Shown here piece after piece: positions 17,882 through 26,224 of a DNA stretch of 30,155 bases. Below the pieces are notes generated by a model that was given only the letters and a program-made list of their open reading frames with translations, had not been told where the DNA came from and made no database searches. Every line of letters begins with the position of its first letter. Within the stretch, counting starts at the first letter, position 1. Position numbers and translations under genes: made by a program. This stretch comes from JAYFRC01 sp034926415 (GTDB taxonomy: Bacteria; Bacillota; Clostridia; Oscillospirales; Oscillospiraceae), in contig JAYFRC010000063.1 of NCBI GenBank assembly GCA_034926415.1, positions 1 through 30,155 of the forward strand, in the 5' to 3' direction.

Positions 17882-19423
17882 ATGAAGAACCGCGGAAAAA
17901 GACAATTTATCGTTCTGCTGGCGCTCATCTTTTTGCTTGCAGGCTGCGCCAAAGACGACGTCGGCTCGACCGATGGAATAATATCTTCCGAACCGGACGA
18001 CAGCTCTTCCCAGCAGACGGCGTCGGCCGCGCTCACCTCTTTTTCGCTGCCATACATAAGCGGCGAAACGTGGAACCCGACGGATTGCAGCGACGGGACC
18101 CAGCAGGTGCTCGGCTCGCTTCTCTACGAAGGACTTTTTGTTCTCGACCGCTCGTTTGCCGTGCATAACGTCCTTTGCGACAGCTATACGGTCTCCGCCG
18201 ATTTCACGTCATACACGTTCAACATCCGCAGCGGCGTGACTTTCAGCGACGGCAGCGCGCTTTCCGCGTCAGACGTCTCCTCCGCCGTCAAATCCGCCAT
18301 GAGTTCCGCGCGCTACGGCGCGCGGCTTTCATCGATATCCTCCGTCTCCGCCGGAAACGGCGCGGTGACGATAGCGCTGAAGACTGCGAACAACGATCTT
18401 CCCGCGCTGCTTGACATCCCGGTTGTAAAGGCCTCGACCGCCGACGACGACATTCCCGTCGGCACCGGACCCTACGTTTATGCAAAGGACGACGACGGGG
18501 CGTATCTTGCGAAAAACGCGAACTGGTGGCAGGGCAAATCGCTCCCGCTTGAGCGTATAGAGCTTACCTCCGTGACGGACAGCAGTCTGATGCCGTATCA
18601 GTTTTCCTCGCGCGAATTTCATTTTGTTACCACCGACCTTACGGCCACCGGCTCTCTGTCTTACAGCGGCGACGTTGTGACTACGGACGCGCCGACGACC
18701 ATTCTCCAGTATATCGGCTTTAACTGCCAAAGTTCGCTGTTTTCCGACGCCGCCGTTCGCAGCGCGCTTTCTCTTGGCGTGGACAGAAATTATATAGTCA
18801 GCGCATTTTTGCTCGGCCATGCGCAGAGCGCCGCTTTTCCGGTGTCTCCCGCCTCGGCGCTGTACCCGTCCTCGATTGAAAAGACTTACTCCTCCGAATC
18901 CTTCGCCTCTGCCATGAGCGGCTGCGGCATGAACTCCGGCTCGAAACATAGGGCGACTATGATAGTATGCTCGGACAATAGCTTCAAGGTCTCCGCAGCG
19001 AAATATATCGCGTCGGCGCTCTCGCTGTACGACATAGACATCACTGTCGAGGAGCTGCCCTACGACCAGTACGCCGCGGCTCTCGGCGCAGGAAATTTCG
19101 ACCTCTACTACGGCGAGGTAAAGATGACCTCGGATTTCAACTGTTCCGCGCTCGTCGGCACCGGTGGAAGCCTTAACTACGGAGGCTTTTCCGACGCCGC
19201 GCTCGATATGCTGATAAAAAGCGCCGCAGCAGCTCCGGACTCAAACCGGAGCACATCCTTCCTTGCGCTCCAGACTCGTTTTCAGAGCGACGAGCCGATA
19301 ATTCCGATAGCCTTCAAGACGCAGTCTTATGTCATGCCTGACGGAGCCGCGGACGATATAACGCCCACCGCTGCCTGCGCCTTTTACGATTTCAGCAGCT
19401 GGAAGCTGCATATCAACGGGTAA
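17882..19423 (+). CDS. Solute-binding lipoprotein, peptide/nickel (SBP family 5) type
   Basis: Predicted extracytoplasmic lipoprotein of 513 residues. The N-terminus has a basic start, a hydrophobic core and the lipobox LLAGC with C22, followed by a Ser/Asp-rich linker. The mature part resembles family 5 binding proteins (DppA/OppA/NikA): WNPTDCSDGTQQVLGSLLYEG near 60-80, and a run matching the usual FSDGSALSASDVSSAVK pattern. No permease or ATPase gene lies beside it, so it is an orphan; it may serve a transporter encoded elsewhere or act as a sensor. GAAGGAG precedes the ATG and it probably belongs to the secA-pgeF transcript. The ligand is unknown. Confidence 0.82.
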   Translation: MKNRGKRQFIVLLALIFLLAGCAKDDVGSTDGIISSEPDDSSSQQTASAALTSFSLPYISGETWNPTDCSDGTQQVLGSLLYEGLFVLDRSFAVHNVLCDSYTVSADFTSYTFNIRSGVTFSDGSALSASDVSSAVKSAMSSARYGARLSSISSVSAGNGAVTIALKTANNDLPALLDIPVVKASTADDDIPVGTGPYVYAKDDDGAYLAKNANWWQGKSLPLERIELTSVTDSSLMPYQFSSREFHFVTTDLTATGSLSYSGDVVTTDAPTTILQYIGFNCQSSLFSDAAVRSALSLGVDRNYIVSAFLLGHAQSAAFPVSPASALYPSSIEKTYSSESFASAMSGCGMNSGSKHRATMIVCSDNSFKVSAAKYIASALSLYDIDITVEELPYDQYAAALGAGNFDLYYGEVKMTSDFNCSALVGTGGSLNYGGFSDAALDMLIKSAAAAPDSNRSTSFLALQTRFQSDEPIIPIAFKTQSYVMPDGAADDITPTAACAFYDFSSWKLHING

Positions 19424-19459
19424 AAATAAGTTTGGGTTAGAACTTGTTTTGATTTAATT

Positions 19460-19491
19460 GCAGCTGTCCGCCTGGGTCGGAAGCTGCGGAC
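19460..19491 (+). promoter_or_regulatory. Leader with alternative hairpins upstream of purL
   Basis: GCAGCT (19460-19465) can pair with AGCTGC (19482-19487), or GTCCGC (19466-19471) with GCGGAC (19486-19491); the two pairings exclude each other. No T-run follows, so it is not a terminator. The 95-base gap has no purine riboswitch core and no good promoter, so purL may be read from upstream. Confidence 0.3.
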
Positions 19492-19518
19492 GCGAATCGA
19501 AAGGAATGGTCTTAAACA

Positions 19519-22500
19519 ATGAGCAGGGTTTACAGATGTTACACTGAAAAAAGAAAGGGTTTTGACGTCGAGGCGCAGGCGCTTCTCAAGGATCTTGCCG
19601 GGACTCTCGGGCTTACCGGGCTTACTGGAGTGCGCATATTCAACCGCTATGATGTTGAAGGTATAGATGACGCCTCTTATGCTGCCGCACGCACGGAGGT
19701 ATTTTCTGAGCCCCAGTGCGACGACTGTTTTGACGAGGAGCTTCCCGCGCTCGACGGCGCTGTCGCCGTTCTGGCCGTGGAGTCCGTGCCCGGCCAGTAC
19801 AACCAACGCGCAGATTCCTGCGCGCAGTGCATCCAGATGATGACCTGCGCCGACCGTCCGCTTGTCGCCAGCGCGAAGATATACGCGTTTTACGGCGAGC
19901 TCTCTGGAGACGACATGGCGAAAATACGTTCCGACCTCATAAACCCGGTCGAATCACGCGAGGCTTCGATGGACAAGCCCGAGACACTTGAGCGGGAGTA
20001 TCCCGTTCCCTCCGACGTTCCCGTTATAGATAATTTTGCCGCCATGGACGGCGCGGAGCTTTTCTCCGTGCACGAGAAATACGGCCTTGCAATGGATATG
20101 GACGACCTCGGCTGCTTTCAGGCGCACTTCAAAAAAATAAACCGCGACCCGACCGTAACCGAACTTAAGCTCATAGACACCTATTGGTCCGACCACTGCC
20201 GCCATACAACGTTTTCCACTCAGATCGACAGCGTTGATATCGAGGACCACGAGATACAGGCGGCATACAAAAGATACCTCGCCGTGCGCGAGGAGGTCTA
20301 CGGCAAGGAAAAGGCCGACGCACGTCCCAGAACGCTCATGGACATGGCCACGCTCGGCACCAAGGTCCTAAAAAAGCGCGGCGAGCTGCCGCGGATAGAC
20401 GAATCCGAGGAGATAAACGCCTGCTCTGTCCACATGGACGTTGCCGTCGACGGAAAGGCACAGGATTGGCTCCTCATGTTCAAGAACGAGACCCATAACC
20501 ACCCGACCGAGATAGAGCCCTTTGGCGGCGCGGCCACATGCGTCGGCGGCGCGATACGCGACCCGCTCTCCGGCCGCTCGTACGTATACCAGGCCATGCG
20601 CATCACGGGCTGCGGCGACCCGACCGTTCCCGTGTCCGAGACCATTCCCGGCAGGCTGCCCCAGCGCAGGATAGCGACAAGGGCCGCCGCCGGCTACTCC
20701 TCCTACGGCAATCAAATAGGCCTTGCCACCGGCATAGTCAAGGAATTCTATCATCCCGGATATATAGCAAAGCATATGGAGGTCGGCGCCGTTGTCGGCG
20801 CTGCTCCCGCAGACCACGTCGTGCGCGAGCGCCCCGAGCCCGGCGACGTCGTGCTCCTTCTCGGCGGCCGCACCGGCCGCGACGGCATCGGCGGAGCCAC
20901 AGGCGCTTCAAAGAGCCACAACATGACCTCGCTTGTGACCATGGCTTCAGAGGTGCAAAAAGGCAACGCCCCGGAGGAGCGCAAGATACAGCGCCTCTTC
21001 CGCGACAAGAACGTCACGCGCATGATACGCCGCTGCAACGACTTTGGCGCGGGCGGCGTCTCCGTAGCCATAGGCGAGCTGGCCGACGGCCTCGATATAG
21101 ACCTCGACCAGGTACGCAAGAAATACGACGGCCTCGATGGCACAGAAATAGCCATCAGCGAGTCCCAAGAGCGCATGGCCGTCGTTGTCCGCGCCGGCGA
21201 CAAGGATAAATTCATCGCCGCCGCAGACAGAGAAAACCTCGAATGCTATCAGGTCGCTACAGTAACGGCAGAGCCCCGCATGGTAATGCGCTGGCGCGGC
21301 AAGGTCATCGTCGACCTCGACCGCGAGTTTCTGTCCTCGACCGGCGCGGAAAAGCACGCCTCCGTATTTATTGCCGACAGAAGCGACGGGAGCAAACCCG
21401 AAAAGTCTTCTCTATCGGTAGGCGACCGCTTCTTCGCCCTTGCCAAAAACAAGAATATCTGCTCTCAGCGCGGCCTTGTCGAGCGATTTGACAGCACGAT
21501 AGGCGCGAACACTATCCTTATGCCCTACGGCGGCAAAACGCAGCGTAGTCCCTCCCAGGTCATGGCCGCGCTTATCCCCGCCATGGGCGAGACCGAGGAC
21601 TGCTCCGTCATGTCTTTCGGCTTTGATCCCGACCTTTCCTCCGCCGATCCGTTTACCGGCGCGAAAAACGCCGTAATCGAATCGCTGGCCAAGCTTGTGG
21701 CCGCAGGCTGCAGCCCCGAAACATACTATCTGACTCTTCAGGAATATTTTGAAAAGCTCCGTGACGACCCTGAGCGCTGGGGCAAGCCTTTTGCATCGAT
21801 GCTCGGCGCGCTGGACGCGCAGCTTGGGCTTGGCGCGGCCGCCATCGGCGGCAAAGACTCCATGTCCGGCTCCTTCAACGACATGGACGTGCCTCCAACC
21901 CTCATCTCCTTCTCCATAGCTCCCTCAAAGGCTTCCTCCATTATTTCAGCTGACTTTAAGGGCGCCGACCATGCCGTGTGCATGTTCAAACCCGACAGCG
22001 AGTCCTACGGCGATATACGCGCCTGCTGGCGCGCATTCCACAGGCTGTGCGAGGGCGGGACCGTCCTTTCGGCCTGGGCCGTGACATCCGGCGGAGCCGC
22101 GGAAGGCCTCATGAAGATGAGCTTCGGCAACGGCATAGGCTTTCTCGCTTCCGGCAGCATAGACCCGGAAACGCTGTTTGGTTCCTGCCCCGGCGCAATA
22201 ATAGCCGAGTGTACCGAAACGCCCAATCCAACTACAGGCGCTGTAGTGTTGGGCAACACCTCCGCCAAGCCGTCGTTCTATGTCACGGGACAGGAGTTTT
22301 CGATACAGTCCCTGCTCGACGCGTGGGAAGCTCCCCTTGAGAGCGTCTATCCGACCAAGGCCGGCATGTCCGTCCGCACGAACTCGATAACCTGCCACGA
22401 GTATTCGCCCCTTGTCGCCTCGCAGAAGTTCGCGAAGCCCCGCGCCGTCATCGCGGCGTTCCCCGGCACCAACTGCGAGACAGACACCGCCCGCGCCCTT

Positions 22501-23232
22501 GAAAAGGCCGGAATAGAGCCTGAGATTTACGTCATCCGCAACCTCTCCGCCCCGGCTCTCGAGGAATCCGTGGCAGAGCTTGAAAAAGCTATAAAAGGCA
22601 GCCAGATGATAATCATGCCCGGCGGCTTCTCCGGCGGAGACGAGCCCGACGGCTCAGGCAAATTCATCTGCAGCTTTTACCGCAATCCCCGCATTTCCGC
22701 GGCAGTCCACGAACTTCTTTACAACCGTGACGGCCTTATGATGGGCATCTGTAACGGATTCCAGGCTCTGCTTAAGCTCGGCCTTCTCACCACAGGCAAG
22801 ATATGCGCCGTAGACAGCTCTTTCCCGACCCTGACCTATAACATTATTGGCCGCCACCAGAGCCGCTATGTCACAACGCGCGTGGCCTCGGTAAAGTCGC
22901 CATGGATGTCCATGTGCAAGCCGAACGAGCTCTATCGCGTACCCGTGTCCCACGGCGAGGGGCGCTTTGTCGCCGGTGACGAGGCCATAGTCGATATGTT
23001 CAGGAACGGCCAGATAGCCACCCAGTACGTCGACTGGCGCGGCTATCCGACGATGGACGTCGAGTACAACCCCAACGGTTCGGTCCAGGCAATTGAGGGC
23101 ATTTTCAGTCCCGACGGCCGCGTGTTCGGCAAAATGGGGCATATCGAGCGCTGCGGCAAGTTCGTCGCCAGAAACATCCCCGGCGAGAAGTATATGCCGG
23201 TCTTTGAAAGCGGCGCCGCGTATTACAGATAA
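19519..23232 (+). CDS. purL: Phosphoribosylformylglycinamidine synthase (single-chain)
   Basis: Predicted FGAM synthase of 1237 residues, which uses FGAR, glutamine and ATP in purine synthesis. This is the long single-chain form with its own glutaminase, unlike the separate PurS/PurL/PurQ of Bacillus. Visible parts are the synthase half with SDHCRHTTFSTQID and FKNETHNHPTEIEPFGGAA, a second half with GGKDSMSG, and a C-terminal class I amidotransferase with FPGTNCETDTA, MPGGFSGGDEPDG and GICNGFQALLKLG (nucleophile Cys). It is about 60 residues shorter than the E. coli enzyme, as is common in Clostridia. The ATG has AAAGGAA 14 bases upstream. It lies apart from the purF operon on the same strand and ends in a strong terminator. 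Confidence 0.95.
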   Translation: MSRVYRCYTEKRKGFDVEAQALLKDLAGTLGLTGLTGVRIFNRYDVEGIDDASYAAARTEVFSEPQCDDCFDEELPALDGAVAVLAVESVPGQYNQRADSCAQCIQMMTCADRPLVASAKIYAFYGELSGDDMAKIRSDLINPVESREASMDKPETLEREYPVPSDVPVIDNFAAMDGAELFSVHEKYGLAMDMDDLGCFQAHFKKINRDPTVTELKLIDTYWSDHCRHTTFSTQIDSVDIEDHEIQAAYKRYLAVREEVYGKEKADARPRTLMDMATLGTKVLKKRGELPRIDESEEINACSVHMDVAVDGKAQDWLLMFKNETHNHPTEIEPFGGAATCVGGAIRDPLSGRSYVYQAMRITGCGDPTVPVSETIPGRLPQRRIATRAAAGYSSYGNQIGLATGIVKEFYHPGYIAKHMEVGAVVGAAPADHVVRERPEPGDVVLLLGGRTGRDGIGGATGASKSHNMTSLVTMASEVQKGNAPEERKIQRLFRDKNVTRMIRRCNDFGAGGVSVAIGELADGLDIDLDQVRKKYDGLDGTEIAISESQERMAVVVRAGDKDKFIAAADRENLECYQVATVTAEPRMVMRWRGKVIVDLDREFLSSTGAEKHASVFIADRSDGSKPEKSSLSVGDRFFALAKNKNICSQRGLVERFDSTIGANTILMPYGGKTQRSPSQVMAALIPAMGETEDCSVMSFGFDPDLSSADPFTGAKNAVIESLAKLVAAGCSPETYYLTLQEYFEKLRDDPERWGKPFASMLGALDAQLGLGAAAIGGKDSMSGSFNDMDVPPTLISFSIAPSKASSIISADFKGADHAVCMFKPDSESYGDIRACWRAFHRLCEGGTVLSAWAVTSGGAAEGLMKMSFGNGIGFLASGSIDPETLFGSCPGAIIAECTETPNPTTGAVVLGNTSAKPSFYVTGQEFSIQSLLDAWEAPLESVYPTKAGMSVRTNSITCHEYSPLVASQKFAKPRAVIAAFPGTNCETDTARALEKAGIEPEIYVIRNLSAPALEESVAELEKAIKGSQMIIMPGGFSGGDEPDGSGKFICSFYRNPRISAAVHELLYNRDGLMMGICNGFQALLKLGLLTTGKICAVDSSFPTLTYNIIGRHQSRYVTTRVASVKSPWMSMCKPNELYRVPVSHGEGRFVAGDEAIVDMFRNGQIATQYVDWRGYPTMDVEYNPNGSVQAIEGIFSPDGRVFGKMGHIERCGKFVARNIPGEKYMPVFESGAAYYR

Positions 23233-23250
23233 TTCCGCGCATCACGCATT

Positions 23251-23284
23251 AAAAATCCGGCTGCTCGAAAGCAGCCGGATTTTT
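23251..23284. terminator. Bidirectional terminator between purL and the CofE-like gene
   Basis: A perfect 15-bp stem (23251-23265 with 23270-23284) encloses a CGAA loop and is flanked by A-run and T-run. It can end purL on the plus strand and the convergent gene on the minus strand. Confidence 0.92.
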
Positions 23285-23341
23285 TTATTGCGGGCAATCG
23301 GAGTAGAATGTCCCTGTGTTTGCGCCGATTCCATATCGCCT

Positions 23342-24040
23342 TTATTCCGCTTTTCTGAGTATCCCCATCGGCGTCTGCTCGTGGCTCTGTCCAAGCGGGT
23401 TGTCCTTAAGCGCACGCACCGCCCATTCGCGGTCGATGCTCGAATCGGACGCTCCGAGGATATTTCCGCCGAGGTCGTTGAGGTCTATTATCATGACCTT
23501 CTGTCCGACGGCTTCCGCTATGCGCTTCGCTGTTTCGTCCGGGTCGGAGGGGCCCAGCACGACATAGTGGTTATAGGGCGGGAGCGTGTTGTGGCATGGG
23601 CCGTCGATGGACGAGGCTTTCGGCCCCGCGACAATGTAAAACCACCCGCTCTTGTGAAAGAGCTTGCCTATGACGGAGCAGAACGCGGCAAAGAGTATGC
23701 GGAGCGTACCGCATTCGCGCAGCGCCATCTCCATCGTCTCCGGTATGCCAAGCCCGATGCCGTGAGGCGTTTTCGTAACGTGCCTTGAAAGTATGACCGC
23801 GAGCTTCCTCGGCTTTATGTCCTCCATCTTTATCGCACGCTTCTGGGTGCATGCAACGCATTTTTCGGATATGAAAAGTATATCGCCGTCACGAAGTTCC
23901 GGCCCCGCGTATTTCGCGGCGACATCGGCTATATCGTCGGCGTCTGTGACTACGTGGGTCTTGATAGGAAGGCGGCTCCACTTTACGCCGTCCACCTCGA
24001 TAATTTCGTCTTTGCCTTCGTTGCTCTTAAGTTCAGACAT
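23342..24040 (-). CDS. CofE-like (coenzyme F420-0:L-glutamate ligase family) protein
   Basis: Predicted 232-residue protein of the CofE/FbiB ligase family. In F420 makers, CofE adds glutamate to F420-0 using GTP. Typical segments are GVKWSRLPIKTHVVTDADD near the start, DGDILFISEKCVACTQ, a central SRHVTKTPHGIGLGIPETME and the C-terminal NDLGGNILGASD. Many Clostridia without F420 carry such homologues of unknown substrate; no other F420 gene is in this window, so gamma-glutamyl ligase activity is inference. The start at 24040 is supported by a GGGAGG ribosome binding site; an upstream in-frame ATG at 24211 would read through the promoter and the lexA terminator and is unlikely. It has its own promoter. 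Confidence 0.8.
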   Translation of the reverse strand: MSELKSNEGKDEIIEVDGVKWSRLPIKTHVVTDADDIADVAAKYAGPELRDGDILFISEKCVACTQKRAIKMEDIKPRKLAVILSRHVTKTPHGIGLGIPETMEMALRECGTLRILFAAFCSVIGKLFHKSGWFYIVAGPKASSIDGPCHNTLPPYNHYVVLGPSDPDETAKRIAEAVGQKVMIIDLNDLGGNILGASDSSIDREWAVRALKDNPLGQSHEQTPMGILRKAE

Positions 24041-24079
24041 CGGAAAACCATTCCTCCCGCTTTTGTAATGACTTTGAAT

Positions 24080-24108
24080 AGTATACACGCTGAGGCGAAT
24101 AAAAACAA
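24080..24108 (-). promoter_or_regulatory. Promoter of the CofE-like gene
   Basis: On the minus strand TTGTTT (24108-24103) and TATACT (24085-24080) are spaced by 17 bases, about 40 bases before the ATG at 24040. It lies downstream of the lexA terminator, so the gene is probably transcribed independently. Confidence 0.6.
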
Positions 24109-24168
24109 TCATCAATTCGCTAAAATCATTGCTGTTATTCCCTTTTATCCGATATTTAAGACAACGGC

Positions 24169-24202
24169 AAAAACACGGCGGGCGGATAATATCCGCCCGC
24201 CG
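24169..24202 (-). terminator. Rho-independent terminator of lexA
   Basis: A perfect 12-bp GC-rich stem (24176-24187 with 24191-24202) around a 3-base loop is followed, on the minus strand, by TGTTTTT. It starts about 10 bases after the lexA stop. Confidence 0.9.
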
Positions 24203-24212
24203 CAAATCCACA

Positions 24213-24875
24213 TCAGTATTGCCGCACTACTGCGGTGACGCGTCCGAGAATGACCGCCTCCGTTCCGTCTATCGGGTCGAAATCCTCATTCTCCGGCAGG
24301 AGCCAGATCTCTCCGTTTTCGCGTGAAAAGCGCTTCACCGTGGCCTCCTCGCCGATGAGGGCGACGACGATCTGCCCGTTGTGCGCGTCCTGCTGCTTTT
24401 TGACGATAACTAGGTCGCCGGGAAGTATTCCGGCGTTCTTCATCGACAGGCCGCGCACGCGGAGCGCAAAATACTGACTCGCGTCGCCGCCGGTATCGAA
24501 AGTAAGGTAATCCTCAATGCACTCCTGCGCAAGTATGGGGGAGCCTGCGGCGACATTTCCCACTATCGGCACCCTGTCCTCGGTCGGTTCCGCCTCGTCG
24601 CCAATAGCCGTTATTTTTTCCTGCTTTTTCACGGGCTCCGTACGCTGCGCGCCGACTTCGCCAATATCTTTTATTGGCCTCAGGGCGCGGCCCTTTCCGG
24701 CGCCTTTTTCAATGTATCCGGCTTCCTCAAGATTTTTGAGATGAAAATGAACAGTGGACGGCGACTTGAGCCCCACCGCGAGCCCTATTTCGCGGACGGA
24801 GGGCGGATAGCCCTGCGCCTTTACGCAGTCCACGATATAGCGGTAAATCTGCATCTGCATCTTTTTATGCTCCAT
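24213..24875 (-). CDS. lexA: SOS response repressor LexA
   Basis: Predicted transcriptional repressor of DNA-damage genes that self-cleaves when RecA is activated; 220 residues. The winged helix-turn-helix includes GYPPSVREIGLAVGLKSPSTVHFHL (about 22-46; quoted in part elsewhere as PPSVREIG). The S24 peptidase part has the Ala110-Gly111 cleavage site in NVAAGSPI, catalytic S144 in RGLSMKNAGI and K181 in ATVKRF. The usual GDSM is GLSM here (Leu at 143). The linker (about 68-100) is charged and longer than in Bacillus LexA. ATG at 24875 is chosen because GGGAGGT lies just upstream; an in-frame ATG ten codons earlier lacks such a site. Two LexA-box-like sites flank its promoter, so it is probably autoregulated. 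Confidence 0.95.
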   Translation of the reverse strand: MEHKKMQMQIYRYIVDCVKAQGYPPSVREIGLAVGLKSPSTVHFHLKNLEEAGYIEKGAGKGRALRPIKDIGEVGAQRTEPVKKQEKITAIGDEAEPTEDRVPIVGNVAAGSPILAQECIEDYLTFDTGGDASQYFALRVRGLSMKNAGILPGDLVIVKKQQDAHNGQIVVALIGEEATVKRFSRENGEIWLLPENEDFDPIDGTEAVILGRVTAVVRQY

Positions 24876-24911
24876 AGGAACTACCTCCCGTCTGCCTTTC
24901 GGCACGCCATG

Positions 24912-24923
24912 TTACATCTGTTC
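24912..24923 (-). promoter_or_regulatory. Second, weaker LexA-box-like site
   Basis: Minus strand GAACAGATGTAA: an intact GAAC half and a degenerate second half. It lies downstream of the lexA -10 box, where a bound repressor could block transcription. Confidence 0.4.
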
Positions 24924-24933
24924 TATTTTTATA

Positions 24934-24962
24934 AGTATAGCATGCTCTTTTCCGAAATGCAA
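24934..24962 (-). promoter_or_regulatory. Promoter of lexA
   Basis: On the minus strand TTGCAT (24962-24957) and TATACT (24939-24934) are separated by exactly 17 bases. The -35 box overlaps the end of the LexA-box-like site at 24961-24972, as expected for autoregulation. Confidence 0.7.
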
Positions 24963-24972
24963 ACATTTGTTC
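24961..24972 (-). promoter_or_regulatory. Putative LexA operator (SOS box)
   Basis: Minus strand GAACAAATGTTT fits the GAAC-N4-GTTY/GTTT form of Firmicute LexA boxes. It abuts the lexA -35 box and also lies about 45 bases upstream of the secG -35. Confidence 0.65.
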
Positions 24973-25017
24973 TTACTTTTTATAAAATTTTTCTGAGGTT
25001 TTTCTAGAGATTTACTC

Positions 25018-25046
25018 TTGAAATCCTCGTCCGTATATGGTATCAT
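25018..25046 (+). promoter_or_regulatory. Promoter of secG
   Basis: TTGAAA (25018-25023) and TATCAT (25041-25046) are separated by 17 bases. The likely start of transcription is about 60 bases before the secG ATG. Confidence 0.65.
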
Positions 25047-25113
25047 AAATATCTGTCGAATGAGTTTTTGCGCGCTTTCGCGCTTATATAACGCAAAATC
25101 AGGAGGAAATTTT

Positions 25114-25347
25114 ATGGTTGCTACTATCGTTACCGTGTTGCAGGTTATCTGTGGCCTTATTCTTATTTTTATAATCCTGTTTCAGTCCGGCAAGAGCGCA
25201 GGCCTTTCCGGTGCTATCGCGGGCGTGGCAGACTCTTTCATGAGCCAGCACGAAGCCAAGACCGCTGACGCCAAGATGGCGCGCGCAACTAAGTGGATCG
25301 GTGCGGCGTTCATAGTGCTGACCCTTCTGCTAAGTATCCTCCACTGA
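25114..25347 (+). CDS. secG: Preprotein translocase subunit SecG
   Basis: Predicted small membrane subunit of the SecYEG channel, 77 residues. Two hydrophobic segments (about residues 2-22 and 54-74) flank a loop with the family pattern LFQSGKSAGLSGAIAG. The ATG at 25114 follows an ideal AGGAGG site at 25101-25106; an in-frame ATG 32 codons upstream would overlap the promoter and is rejected. It is divergent from lexA and monocistronic, ending in a strong terminator; the rnr-smpB genes that often follow secG in Firmicutes are not present here. Confidence 0.93.
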   Translation: MVATIVTVLQVICGLILIFIILFQSGKSAGLSGAIAGVADSFMSQHEAKTADAKMARATKWIGAAFIVLTLLLSILH

Positions 25348-25364
25348 TATAAAAAAATAAACAT

Positions 25365-25399
25365 ACCGGGGCGCGGAACATTTCCGCGCCCCGGTTTTT
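25365..25399. terminator. Terminator between secG and the convergent ABC transporter operon
   Basis: A 14-bp GC-rich stem (25365-25378 with 25382-25395) around a CAT loop is followed by five T. On the minus strand a U-rich stretch also follows, so it may end both transcripts. The remaining bases to 25501 hold a small CCCGCA/TGCGGG hairpin but no clear gene. Confidence 0.9.
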
Positions 25400-25501
25400 G
25401 TCGCTCAAATCATCCTTTGACGCCCATTTTTCCTCGATTTTTCCCGCAGTTTTCAATGCGGGCGCGTCAGGATAGGTATCCAGTTGTTCACTGAGCATTT
25501 T

Positions 25502-26224
25502 TTACAATACCTTGCTTAAAAAATCCTGTGTCCTCTGGTTTTTCGGGTTAGCGAAAAACTCATCGGGCGAAGCCTGCTCGGCTATGACGCCGCCGTCCAT
25601 GAAGAGCACGCGTGTCGCGACCTCGCGGGCAAAGCCCATCTCGTGTGTTACGACGACCATAGTCATGCCTTCTCGAGCGAGCTTCTTCATGACCTCGAGC
25701 ACCTCGCCGACCATCTCCGGGTCGAGAGCGGATGTGGGCTCGTCAAACAGCATCACGTCCGGATGCATGGCAAGCGCGCGCACTATGGCTATACGCTGCT
25801 TCTGGCCGCCCGAGAGCTGCACGGGAAAGCTGCCAGCCTTGTCTGCAAGCCCCACGCGCTCGAGAAGCTGCATCGCCTCGTCCGTCGCCTCAGCCTTGCT
25901 TTTCAGCTTGAGCTGCACAGGCGCGAGAGTCATGTTGTCGAGGATATTGAGATTTGCAAAAAGGTTGAAGTGCTGAAACACCATGCCCATCCGGCGGCGC
26001 ATTTTGTTTATGTCGGTCTTCGGCTCGGTCATCGACACCCCGTCGAACACGATGTCGCCGCTTGTCGGCGTCTCGAGCATATTGAGACAGCGCAGGAGGG
26101 TCGACTTTCCGCTTCCGGACGGGCCTATGACGACTACCTTTTCGCCCTTTTCGATGTGTTCGGTGATACCGCACAGAACCTCGGTCTTGCCGAAGCTCTT
26201 ATGCAAGTCCTTAACGTCTATCAC
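25502..26224 (-). CDS. Polar amino acid ABC transporter, ATP-binding protein (GlnQ-like)
   Basis: Predicted ATPase of a polar amino acid importer, 240 residues, acting at the inner face of the membrane. Walker A is GPSGSGKST (34-42), the signature is LSGGQKQRIAI, Walker B is VMLFDEPTSALD and the H-loop is VVVTHEMGFA. The order and length match GlnQ/ArtP/HisP-type proteins. The start codon is GTG at 26224-26222, ten bases after AGGAGG, and lies inside the end of the permease gene (14-base overlap), which implies translational coupling. The exact substrate (glutamine, arginine, cystine or other) cannot be read from the ATPase. Confidence 0.94.
   Translation of the reverse strand: MIDVKDLHKSFGKTEVLCGITEHIEKGEKVVVIGPSGSGKSTLLRCLNMLETPTSGDIVFDGVSMTEPKTDINKMRRRMGMVFQHFNLFANLNILDNMTLAPVQLKLKSKAEATDEAMQLLERVGLADKAGSFPVQLSGGQKQRIAIVRALAMHPDVMLFDEPTSALDPEMVGEVLEVMKKLAREGMTMVVVTHEMGFAREVATRVLFMDGGVIAEQASPDEFFANPKNQRTQDFLSKVL

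Noticed and set aside
19424..19518. Possible purine riboswitch or promoter upstream of purL.
   Set aside because: The 95-base gap is short, lacks the conserved riboswitch core, and the best -10 candidate (TAATTG) is poor.
25310..25498. A 62-codon minus-strand frame just after the ABC ATPase gene, beginning MLSEQLDTYPDAP.
   Set aside because: The first half has a protein-like composition and might be a remnant or small peptide, but the frame runs through the secG terminator and into secG antisense, and no ribosome binding site is visible.
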